A stretch of DNA of 9,216 nt from CAZWEJ01 sp964632435 (GCA_964632435.1 CAZWEJ010000016.1:1-9216); one strand, 5' to 3'. Positions 1 through 4,750 are shown, numbered from the stretch's first letter. Program-made: numbers and translations. Notes: generated by a model from the sequence alone, not told the origin.

Positions 1-869
1 CAGTGTTGGAGCAGGCGGCGGCTGTTGAGGTTGCTGCAAAAGTTGCAACATCAACCAGCCTATTGGTTACACCAGAAGTTAATAACGATTCTAAGGCTCT
101 CAACGCTCAGGTTGCGCTTGCCACTGCCGATGATGGCACTCTGGCAAAACGACAGGTTGTAGACACCGCAGGTGCCGCCAGCCGTGGAGTTTTGCAGCAC
201 AAAGTTGAGTCAGGCGACACCATTGAGTCTGTCGCTGCCGAGTACAACATCACAACCGATACGGTTCGATGGGCCAACAACTTGAGCGGTTCTGACAATA
301 TTAGTCCTGGTCAATCCCTTACAATCCTTCCTATTTCAGGAATTCAGTACAAGGTTAACGCTGGTGATTCACCAGAGTCTTTGGCCGAGAAGTATCAGTC
401 AAATGCCGATCAGATTATTGCCTTCAATAACGCAGAAGTTGATGGTATTCAGCCTGGTCAAATGATCATCATCCCTGACGGGGTTATGCCACAGGCTCCA
501 AGACCAGCAGCTCCAGCAGCGGTAGCTAGCTCAAGCGCTCCTGCAAAGGTTTCAATTAGCCCAGGTAGTCGATCAAACAGCTACTCATACGGTTACTGCA
601 CATGGTATGTCGCAAGTAAGCGTGCTGTACCAGGAAACTGGGGTAATGCTCGAACTTGGTACGGAAACGCTCAGATTGCTGGATATGGCGTTGGTAGCGC
701 CCCTCGACCAGGAGCTATTGCCTGGACCGGTGCCGGATACTACGGACACGTAGCATACGTTGAAAGCGTTAGCGGTGGAATGGTTACAGTTTCCGAGATG
801 AACTACAATGGCTGGAACAGGGTGTCATCCAGAACAGTCCCTGCTTCAAGCTTCCGTTACATCTACTAA
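1..869 (+). CDS. LysM-LysM-CHAP cell-wall hydrolase, 5' end outside window
   Basis: Predicted secreted peptidoglycan-binding and peptidoglycan-cleaving protein (amidase or endopeptidase). The frame is open from the window edge. The GTG at 3 is only the first possible start seen, and no signal peptide is visible, so the N-terminus almost certainly lies upstream. Numbering from that GTG: LysM 1 spans about 66-110 (HKVESGDTIESVAAEYNI), LysM 2 about 116-158 (YKVNAGDSPESLAEKY), a Pro/Ala/Ser linker 161-190, and a CHAP domain about 193-288. The CHAP catalytic Cys is C199 in GYCTWY and the His is H249 in YGHVAYVE; E265 or N267 of the EMN motif probably supplies the third residue. LysM modules bind GlcNAc-containing glycans and CHAP domains cut peptide or amide bonds in peptidoglycan. 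Likely roles are daughter-cell separation, wall remodelling or action on a host wall (inference). The gene ends in TAA followed by a strong terminator, so it closes its transcription unit. Confidence 0.9.
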   Translation, partial: VLEQAAAVEVAAKVATSTSLLVTPEVNNDSKALNAQVALATADDGTLAKRQVVDTAGAASRGVLQHKVESGDTIESVAAEYNITTDTVRWANNLSGSDNISPGQSLTILPISGIQYKVNAGDSPESLAEKYQSNADQIIAFNNAEVDGIQPGQMIIIPDGVMPQAPRPAAPAAVASSSAPAKVSISPGSRSNSYSYGYCTWYVASKRAVPGNWGNARTWYGNAQIAGYGVGSAPRPGAIAWTGAGYYGHVAYVESVSGGMVTVSEMNYNGWNRVSSRTVPASSFRYIY

Positions 870-898
870 GATTAGTTAAACAAAAATTGGTAAACAAA

Positions 899-927
899 GA
901 GCCGCCCGAAAGGGCGGTTTCTTTTTT
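899..927 (+). terminator. Rho-independent terminator of the LysM/CHAP gene, possibly bidirectional
   Basis: GCCGCCC (901-907) pairs with GGGCGGT (912-918) around a GAAA tetraloop, and flanking A-U/G-U pairs extend the stem to about 899/920. A TTTC plus seven-T tract follows. Read on the minus strand, the same hairpin is followed by a moderately T-rich run (TCTTTGTTT), so it may also stop transcription from the leftward gene at 1514-1068. Confidence 0.9.
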
Positions 928-932
928 TAAGA

Positions 933-1009
933 CCTGATCTCAGCTATATAACTTTTAGATCTCTGGGGTCAGGCCTTACATACATCTTTAAATTAGTGTT
1001 GTAAGGCTT
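933..1009. repeat. Two abutting inverted repeats with equal 19-nt loops
   Basis: The first stem is 933-943 with 963-973: 11 pairs, two of them G-U, loop 944-962. The second stem is 971-980 with 1000-1009: 10 pairs, one G-U, loop 981-999. The stems share bases 971-973, so they compete at the junction or stack if trimmed. The G-U pairs would be A-C mismatches on the minus strand, so if this is RNA the plus strand is favoured. A smaller stem, CTCAAT (1018-1023) with ATTGAG (1039-1044), follows. I see no promoter for a separate RNA. It could be the 3' flank of the LysM/CHAP transcript or a relic. The rest of the 198-base gap between genes shows nothing else recognisable. Confidence 0.45.
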
Positions 1010-1067
1010 GCAATGTACTCAATACGTTTGAAAGTGGCATTGAGGTCCTACGGTACTGCGAGAACTC

Positions 1068-1514
1068 CTAAGTCCAATCGGCCCAGTAAAAGAGGTTCTC
1101 CATCCTCCTATGCAGGTAGCTAACAACGAGGTCGACGTTAGGCTCGTGCCGATCAGCGTCAACCTGGCGAGCAAGAGAACTAATCGTACTACGACGAGTC
1201 ATGTAGACCAGGCTGTAGGGGCCGTAGTTCACAACATCAAGCCCATTGAGAAGGGGCTCAGTCAGCATGAAACCAGCAGGAATAATGCTCGGAACCACGA
1301 GCACAAAGCTGTAGCAGTGATGCCTGGGCTCCGGCTGAGGGTATCCCATGATCGCGGAAACGTGGTTGAACTTGTCGCCAAGGTTCCATGCGATGCCGCA
1401 GCTCAACGTAAAAGGACCAGGGTCCTCAAGCGTGAGGCGGATGCTGGTACTGCGGATGTTCGGGCGCCCGTAGATGTTCCTCAGGCGCGTGTCGACAGAG
1501 AGCGTCGTCTCCAT
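1068..1514 (-). CDS. Hypothetical protein, 148 aa, leftward orphan
   Basis: I do not recognise this gene. The start ATG (1514-1512) has a GGAG Shine-Dalgarno at 1523-1520 with 5-nt spacing, and a well-formed promoter lies just upstream. An in-frame ATG further upstream would add 15 residues but would leave this SD unused. The product is soluble-looking, with no signal peptide or membrane helix. It has a segment rich in hydrophobic and beta-type residues at about 68-105 (YSFVLVVPSIIPAGFML) and an aromatic C-terminus (LFYWADWT). Residues R64, H65, H66 and C67 form a short polar cluster, but there is too little to propose metal binding. The opposite strand also carries a 140-codon ORF (1110-1532) with no promoter or SD and an Arg/Val/His-skewed product, so I take the minus strand as coding. 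It is convergent with the LysM/CHAP gene and divergent from obg. Function unknown. Confidence 0.65.
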   Translation of the reverse strand: METTLSVDTRLRNIYGRPNIRSTSIRLTLEDPGPFTLSCGIAWNLGDKFNHVSAIMGYPQPEPRHHCYSFVLVVPSIIPAGFMLTEPLLNGLDVVNYGPYSLVYMTRRSTISSLARQVDADRHEPNVDLVVSYLHRRMENLFYWADWT

Positions 1515-1549
1515 CACCACTCCTTTTTGTAGGGTACAATGCAGGTGTA

Positions 1550-1578
1550 ACAATAGCATAAAAAGTATTAAAAGTCAA
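1550..1578 (-). promoter_or_regulatory. Promoter of the leftward 148-aa orphan
   Basis: On the minus strand a -35 box TTGACT (1578-1573) and a -10 box TATTGT (1555-1550) are separated by exactly 17 nt. The predicted start of transcription is about 1543, giving a leader of about 29 nt that contains the GGAG ribosome-binding site. The -35 box overlaps the -35 region of the opposing obg promoter. Confidence 0.7.
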
Positions 1579-1602
1579 TCAAACATATGCTACAATAAGG
1601 CC
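1568..1602 (+). promoter_or_regulatory. obg promoter, extended -10, leaderless start
   Basis: An extended -10 TATGCTACAAT spans 1586-1596, and a weak -35 TTAAAA at 1568-1573 is 17 nt from the TACAAT core. Only six bases (AAGGCC) separate the -10 from the ATG at 1603, so transcription should begin at or next to that A, giving a leaderless mRNA. There is no room for a Shine-Dalgarno. The same 11-mer recurs before the small membrane protein at 3537. Confidence 0.7.
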
Positions 1603-2862
1603 ATGTTTGCAGATAAAGTTGAGATAAATGTCCAGGCAGGAAAGGGCGGCGATGGCCGCCTGAGTTTTCGTCGTGAGAAATATCGCGCAATGGGCGGTCC
1701 GGATGGTGGCGATGGTGGCCGCGGTGGAAGTGTTATTTTTGTTGCCGACCATAACCTCAACTCTTTAGCAGCTTTTAGAAAGCAAAAGCTCATTAAAGCC
1801 GAAGATGGGCAGATCGGTGGGACGAACCGGAGTCATGGTAAATCCGGAGATAATATTATTGTTAAGGTACCAATGGGTACCCAAATATTCGAAGGTGAGA
1901 ATTTACTGGCAGATCTAACCGAAAATGAACAAAGCCAGGTAATTGCCAAAGGTGGCCGTGGTGGTTTTGGTAATGCACACTTTACTTCGTCTACCAGGCA
2001 GGCGCCAAGGGCTGTTGAGGTAGGTGAGCCGGGGGAGCATCGAAATCTTGTTCTAGAGATGAAGATGGTTGCGGATGTTGGTTTGGTGGGTCTTCCTAAT
2101 GCTGGTAAGTCGACTCTGCTCTCGGTTATTACAAGCGCTAAGCCAGAGATCGCCGACTACCCCTTTACCACCATCATCCCCAATCTTGGCGTGGTTTATT
2201 GGCGCGAAGATAGCTTTTTGGTGGCGGATATTCCGGGGTTGATCGAGGGTGCCAGCGAAGGCAAGGGGCTCGGCGACGATTTCTTGCGCCATATTGAGCG
2301 AACGGCGGTAATTATCCATCTGGTTGACTCGAACTCAAACGACGTCGCAGGTGATTTTAAAACCATTCTTCAAGAGCTTAAGTCGTACACTATTGATCTA
2401 AGTGACAAACCTCAAATAGTTGCTTTGTCTAAAGCCGACCTTCTACCTGATGAGGAGCTGTATAAGCCATTAATAAAGCAATTAAAGTCAGCTGGAGCCA
2501 AGGATGTCTTGCTGATGTCATCGTCTGCTCACAAGGGTCTGGATAAGCTACTTGATAAAGCAGCGAAACTAGTTGGTATTGAGCGAGAAAAGAGAAAGAC
2601 CTTCAGGGAAGAAGAAGAGAGGGTGATTATTGATGAAGCTTCTCAGCCTGAATTGTGGCGTATCGAGAAGGTGGGCAGCCATTACGAGGTGAAGGGTGAA
2701 AAGATCGAAGGCTTTGCTAGGCGAACTAATTGGAACCAAGATGAGTCGGTTGATCGATTTAGAGACATTTTGAGGAAAACAGGGGTTGCGAAGCAGCTCG
2801 AGAAAGAGGGCGCTCAAAAAGGTGATAGGGTAGTTATTGCCGGCTTTGATATTGAGTGGTAA
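1603..2862 (+). CDS. obg: GTPase Obg/CgtA, ribosome assembly
   Basis: Essential GTPase that acts in late 50S subunit assembly and in stress and growth control; 419 residues. The N-terminal glycine-rich Obg fold (about 1-157) includes AGKGGDG and GGPDGGDGGRGG. The G domain carries G1 GLPNAGKS (163-170), the switch I region with TT (189-190), G3 DIPG (209-212), G4 SKAD (276-279) and G5 SSSA (306-309). The C-terminal OCT domain (about 335-419) is complete and ends DIEW. G4 has Ser where most family members have Asn. Start: ATG 1603 gives the canonical Obg N-terminus MFADKVEI and sits six bases after the -10; the open frame back to 1474 crosses the promoter and is rejected. There is no terminator before the following tRNA-Ala, so obg transcripts probably run through the tRNA to the terminator at 2999-3028. 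Confidence 0.97.
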   Translation: MFADKVEINVQAGKGGDGRLSFRREKYRAMGGPDGGDGGRGGSVIFVADHNLNSLAAFRKQKLIKAEDGQIGGTNRSHGKSGDNIIVKVPMGTQIFEGENLLADLTENEQSQVIAKGGRGGFGNAHFTSSTRQAPRAVEVGEPGEHRNLVLEMKMVADVGLVGLPNAGKSTLLSVITSAKPEIADYPFTTIIPNLGVVYWREDSFLVADIPGLIEGASEGKGLGDDFLRHIERTAVIIHLVDSNSNDVAGDFKTILQELKSYTIDLSDKPQIVALSKADLLPDEELYKPLIKQLKSAGAKDVLLMSSSAHKGLDKLLDKAAKLVGIEREKRKTFREEEERVIIDEASQPELWRIEKVGSHYEVKGEKIEGFARRTNWNQDESVDRFRDILRKTGVAKQLEKEGAQKGDRVVIAGFDIEW

Positions 2863-2892
2863 TTGGATTAGATCAAAGCGCTGTCGTACAAT
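2863..2892 (+). promoter_or_regulatory. Promoter of tRNA-Ala(CGC)
   Basis: The -35 box TTGGAT (2863-2868) lies 18 nt before the -10 box TACAAT (2887-2892) and begins immediately after the obg stop codon. Predicted initiation near 2899 leaves a 5-nt leader before the mature tRNA at 2904, so the tRNA can be made independently of obg. Confidence 0.6.
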
Positions 2893-2903
2893 GTTCTGGT
2901 TGA

Positions 2904-2980
2904 GGGGATATAGCTCAGCTGGCTAGAGCGCTGCATTCGCATTGCAGAGGTCGGGAGTTCGAATCTCCCTATCTCCACCA
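2904..2980 (+). tRNA. tRNA-Ala, anticodon CGC
   Basis: A full cloverleaf can be drawn: acceptor GGGGATA/TATCTCC; D arm GCTC/GAGC; anticodon stem CTGCA/TGCAG with loop TTCGCAT, giving anticodon CGC (codon GCG); T arm GGGAG/CTCCC with loop TTCGAAT; discriminator A; and an encoded CCA end. The third acceptor pair is G3-U70, the classic alanine identity element. Length is 77 including CCA. The D arm and T loop are nearly identical to the second tRNA-Ala at 3732. Confidence 0.97.
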
Positions 2981-2998
2981 ATTGCTTATTTAATTTAC

Positions 2999-3028
2999 AA
3001 AAAATCTTCCATTTTGGAGGGTTTTTTT
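2999..3028 (+). terminator. Terminator of obg/tRNA-Ala that contains the next gene's SD
   Basis: TCTTCCA (3005-3011) pairs with TGGAGGG (3015-3021) around a three-T loop. The A run before and seven-T run after (3022-3028) extend the stem and form the U tract. The 3' arm contains GGAGG (3016-3020), a perfect Shine-Dalgarno placed 10 nt before the ATG at 3031. The hairpin would therefore both terminate the upstream transcript and mask the ribosome site of anything that reads through. The flanking A tract could allow some function on the minus strand, but nothing converges on it. Confidence 0.8.
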
Positions 3029-3030
3029 GT

Positions 3031-3435
3031 ATGGTTAACACAAACAAAAACGGTTTTGGGGTGAGGAACTTGAAATACATACCGGCAGCGATCAAGCAGG
3101 CCGGTCCAGGCTGGCCATTCAATGAGATAGAAAGGCCTCCATCAACCCATGCAGTGGTTTGCCCGTACTGCAAGCATGGGAAAAGTTTTGACATAGGTTC
3201 GGAACCACTTGAGGGCGGAATCTGGAAGCTGATGATGCAATGTCCCGAGTGTGGGAAATCATATCAGCTACTGGTGACGAAGGATCAGATGGACGATTTG
3301 GACACAGAGCTGGACCTTGCTGAATCTGAAATTCGCAGGGATCTAGAACTGATTACACTTCACCTACTGGTTCAGCATGGGGTCGAGCCCGACGATCTTC
3401 CACCGGGCTTCTTGGGCTACGGTGAAAACATCTAG
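3031..3435 (+). CDS. Zinc-ribbon hypothetical protein, 134 aa
   Basis: I do not recognise the family. CPYC (C44, C47) and CPEC (C71, C74), separated by 23 residues, form a typical four-cysteine zinc ribbon, each pair set in a knuckle-like turn (CPYCKHGK, CPECGK). An acidic, probably helical stretch (about 83-118, with DDLDTELDLAESEIRRDLEL) follows the ribbon, and the tail is PPGFLGYGENI. Such ribbons bind nucleic acid or protein partners, but the partner here is unknown. The ATG at 3031 is three bases after a terminator U tract and is served by GGAGG inside that hairpin; alternative starts are GTG 3061 or TTG 3070. I find no promoter of its own, so expression may depend on read-through from obg/tRNA-Ala. 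Two hairpins follow the stop. Confidence 0.65.
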   Translation: MVNTNKNGFGVRNLKYIPAAIKQAGPGWPFNEIERPPSTHAVVCPYCKHGKSFDIGSEPLEGGIWKLMMQCPECGKSYQLLVTKDQMDDLDTELDLAESEIRRDLELITLHLLVQHGVEPDDLPPGFLGYGENI

Positions 3436-3436
3436 A

Positions 3437-3462
3437 CTTCGACCAATCCCCCCGGGTTGAAG
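3437..3462 (+). other. Stem-loop directly after the zinc-ribbon gene
   Basis: CTTCGACC (3437-3444) pairs with GGTTGAAG (3455-3462), eight pairs with one G-U, closing a C-rich 10-nt loop. It starts two bases after the stop codon and is followed within four bases by a much stronger hairpin. No U tract follows. Confidence 0.5.
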
Positions 3463-3465
3463 ATC

Positions 3466-3499
3466 GGGGCGAGGAGGACACATAACTCCTCCTCGCCCC
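3466..3499. other. Perfect 13-bp GC-rich hairpin without U tract
   Basis: GGGGCGAGGAGGA (3466-3478) is perfectly complementary to TCCTCCTCGCCCC (3487-3499), with an 8-nt loop. It is the strongest stem in the window. Neither strand has a following T run, so it is not a standard intrinsic terminator. It may protect the 3' end of the zinc-ribbon mRNA, or insulate the promoter at 3520 from upstream transcription. The arms contain GGAGG and CCTCC, i.e. SD and anti-SD sequences facing each other. Confidence 0.7.
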
Positions 3500-3519
3500 A
3501 CCAACGCAATTATCTTGCT

Positions 3520-3536
3520 TATGCTACAATCAACTC
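3520..3536 (+). promoter_or_regulatory. Extended -10 promoter of the 53-aa membrane protein, leaderless
   Basis: TATGCTACAAT (3520-3530) is identical to the obg extended -10 and likewise stands six bases before an ATG (3537). No convincing -35 is seen at the right distance, as expected for an extended -10 promoter. Confidence 0.6.
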
Positions 3537-3698
3537 ATGGCAAAAAACTTTATCGATCAAGAAGAAAAAGACAAGGTACTATCATATAGTGATGGCTTTC
3601 GTTTTGGTTTTGGTTTCTTCATTGCAAATCTGCTTGGTCTAACAGTTATTAGTGCAATTATTGCCGGCATTACGGCACTGCTACAGCAGTTGCGTTAG
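3537..3698 (+). CDS. Small single-span membrane protein, 53 aa
   Basis: Short gene not matched to any family I know. The N-terminus is polar and charged (MAKNFIDQEEKDKVLSYSDG, residues 1-20). It is followed by FRFGFGFFIANLLGLT and a long hydrophobic stretch to about residue 50, which would make one transmembrane helix, possibly preceded by an aromatic/Gly interfacial segment; the protein ends QQLR. No signal peptidase site is evident. The start is supported by a TACAAT box six bases upstream, the same leaderless arrangement as obg. It ends in TAG and is followed 33 bases later by tRNA-Ala(GGC), with no terminator between. An overlapping 61-codon frame (3457-3642) lacks start signals and begins inside the hairpin region. 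Role unknown; similar tiny proteins often attach to larger membrane complexes. Confidence 0.65.
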   Translation: MAKNFIDQEEKDKVLSYSDGFRFGFGFFIANLLGLTVISAIIAGITALLQQLR

Positions 3699-3718
3699 CA
3701 CACCAAATTTGCTAACTT
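3690..3718 (+). promoter_or_regulatory. Possible weak promoter of tRNA-Ala(GGC)
   Basis: TTGCGT (3690-3695) and TAACTT (3713-3718) are spaced by 17 nt, and initiation near 3725 would precede the mature tRNA by about 7 nt. The -10 is a poor match. The tRNA could equally be transcribed by read-through from the promoter at 3520. Confidence 0.3.
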
Positions 3719-3731
3719 AACCAAGTTACAC

Positions 3732-3808
<77 letters not shown>

Positions 3809-3877
3809 TTAATCTTGTAAAAGGAACTAACTTCATCAATACGGGTGGAGTTTGACCTTTTTCAAGAGGTGAAAATC

Positions 3878-3901
3878 GTGAGGAAGGCCCTTCCGATGTG
3901 A
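3878..3901 (+). CDS. Putative 7-codon upstream ORF (MRKALPM)
   Basis: A GTG at 3878 has a good Shine-Dalgarno upstream (AAGAGGTG, 3864-3871). It reads seven codons to TGA at 3899-3901. The stop overlaps the GTG start of the next gene as GTGA, the arrangement typical of translational coupling. The alternative is that the two frames belong to one protein split by an indel, with MRKALP as its true N-terminus. There is no evidence of expression beyond these signals. Confidence 0.35.
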   Translation: MRKALPM

Positions 3902-4260
3902 GCTTGACCCTGGTCCATTTTTCAGGAAAGTTACTGGACACAGTGGACACAGATCAAGTTATTGAAGCCATGAGGAGAGAAGGCCTGAGGCCTGCAAATG
4001 TCACAGAGTTTCTGTCTTTCCTTGAGACATTCAGCGAATATCCACTGGCTGATCCAAATCTTTATCACCCCATAGTGGCTCTGGGCTCGTTTTGGAGGAG
4101 CCCAGCTTTCGTAAGGTGGTTCCCAATCGCTAGTAGGCATGAGAGGTGGAAGCATAACTGGAGAAATTCCATAAGAGACATTGGGGTAACTAGAAGCGGG
4201 ACTAAAGCAGAAGGTAGAGAGTGGGGGCACTGGAACGCTTTTTTGGCGGCAATTGAATAG
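3898..4260 (+). CDS. Hypothetical protein, 120 aa, resembling a CPR orphan family (RPA...PIVALGS motif)
   Basis: No function known. Two motifs, RPANVTEFLSF (31-41) and PIVALGSFW (58-66), and an aromatic C-terminus WGHWNAFLAAIE (109-120) resemble, from memory, a short hypothetical family common in CPR genomes with the pattern RPA-x-ELLAF, PIVALGS-x-W, a variable Arg/Trp-rich middle, and a closing W...FLAV. No database check was possible. The middle part is rich in Trp, Arg and His (FVRWFPIASRHERWKHNWRN, 71-90). No signal peptide or membrane segment is present. The only in-frame start near the 5' end is GTG 3898, because an in-frame TGA lies at 3853. A weak SD (GAGGAAGG, 3880-3887) is 10 nt away, and a 7-codon ORF ends in a GTGA overlap with this start. 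I find no clear promoter, so it is probably transcribed through tRNA-Ala(GGC). Confidence 0.7.
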   Translation: MSLTLVHFSGKLLDTVDTDQVIEAMRREGLRPANVTEFLSFLETFSEYPLADPNLYHPIVALGSFWRSPAFVRWFPIASRHERWKHNWRNSIRDIGVTRSGTKAEGREWGHWNAFLAAIE

Positions 4261-4265
4261 CCTCT

Positions 4266-4299
4266 GTGGTTCGAGCAAGGACGCTCGGGCCACTTTTTT
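4266..4299 (+). terminator. Terminator of the 120-aa gene / tRNA-Ala(GGC) unit
   Basis: An 11-pair stem, 4266-4276 with 4283-4293 (two G-U pairs), closes a 6-nt loop and is followed at once by six Ts (4294-4299). The T run overlaps the last codon of the converging cupin gene. On the minus strand no T run follows the hairpin, so it serves only rightward transcription. Confidence 0.9.
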
Positions 4300-4693
4300 A
4301 TTCCGGCCAAAAGTCGGAAACGAACTCAACGTCGTCCATCAAGTCTTCGCTATAGCGGGAAATAATCAAAAGCTCAACATTATCAGGACCGTCATTCCAC
4401 ATTCCCTGCGCTGCAGAAGGTGAAATTCGAACGGCAGTTTTCGGCGTTAATTCAATTACTTCATCGTCAACCTTCACCTCGAGTTTGCCTGCAAAAACAA
4501 ATACGATCTCTTCCTGAGTCTTATGTTTATGCCCGCGGCCTCCCTTCGCGCCTGTTTTCGGAGGCATCAGTCTATAAGTCACCGCCACCTGCTCTGCTTC
4601 AAGGGGCTTCTTCATCATCTTGATTTCACCTGGCGAGCTGGTGAGGATATTGTTTACATCTTTTAGATCTACAACCTTATACTTTTTGCTCAT
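4298..4693 (-). CDS. Small single-domain cupin protein, 131 aa
   Basis: Cytosolic beta-barrel protein. Cupin motif 1 is clear: H55, H57, E61 and G69 in GHKHKTQEEIVFVFAGKLEV (54-73). Motif 2 is degenerate: around P92 (PSAAQGMWND), the position of the usual metal-binding His holds a Gly (G97). Only three of the four canonical ligands remain, so the metal site may be altered or the protein may be a non-enzymatic binder. Such small cupins include sugar isomerases, dioxygenases and ligand-binding proteins; the sequence does not say which. Start ATG 4693 has AAAGGA at 4705-4700 with 6-nt spacing and a TATAAT box further upstream. It is divergent from the MurF-like gene, and its stop overlaps the T tract of the converging terminator. 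No terminator of its own is seen. Confidence 0.85.
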   Translation of the reverse strand: MSKKYKVVDLKDVNNILTSSPGEIKMMKKPLEAEQVAVTYRLMPPKTGAKGGRGHKHKTQEEIVFVFAGKLEVKVDDEVIELTPKTAVRISPSAAQGMWNDGPDNVELLIISRYSEDLMDDVEFVSDFWPE

Positions 4694-4712
4694 GATTCAT
4701 CCTTTGATATCC

Positions 4713-4718
4713 ATTATA
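4713..4718 (-). promoter_or_regulatory. -10 box of the cupin gene
   Basis: A perfect minus-strand TATAAT (4718-4713) predicts initiation near 4706, giving a leader of about 13 nt that carries the AAAGGA ribosome site. The best -35, TATACC (4741-4736, 17-nt spacer), is poor and overlaps the -10 of the opposing MurF-like gene. Confidence 0.55.
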
Positions 4719-4737
4719 TCGCTTACCTTATGAGTGG

Positions 4738-4750
4738 TATAATTCAACTT
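4738..4750 (+). promoter_or_regulatory. -10 box of the MurF-like gene, leaderless start
   Basis: TATAAT (4738-4743) is followed by seven bases and ATG 4751. The in-frame ATG at 4730 lies upstream of this box and could not be on the transcript, so the box decides the start. The -35 is weak (TTATAT at 4714-4719, 18-nt spacer) and falls on the cupin -10, so the two divergent promoters overlap. Confidence 0.65.

Noticed and set aside
1110..1532. 140-codon plus-strand ORF opposite the 148-aa gene
   Set aside because: It has no promoter or Shine-Dalgarno and its product is skewed to Arg/Val/His, while the minus strand has a near-consensus promoter, SD and a more protein-like composition.
1474..1602. 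N-terminal extension of Obg
   Set aside because: It crosses both promoters; MFADKVEI is the standard Obg N-terminus and follows a -10 box by six bases.
2868..3194. 108-codon minus-strand ORF
   Set aside because: It runs antisense through a complete tRNA gene and a terminator, so it is a shadow.
3457..3642. 61-codon ORF overlapping the small membrane protein
   Set aside because: It begins in the hairpin region, has no start signals, and overlaps in another frame a better-supported 53-codon gene.
3931..4329. Minus-strand ORFs opposite the 120-aa gene
   Set aside because: They overlap a clear plus-strand terminator and the cupin 3' end, and have no start signals; the plus-strand product carries recognisable motifs.
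4730..4750. Upstream ATG for the MurF-like gene
   Set aside because: It lies upstream of the TATAAT box at 4738, so it would not be in the transcript; ATG 4751 fits a leaderless start.
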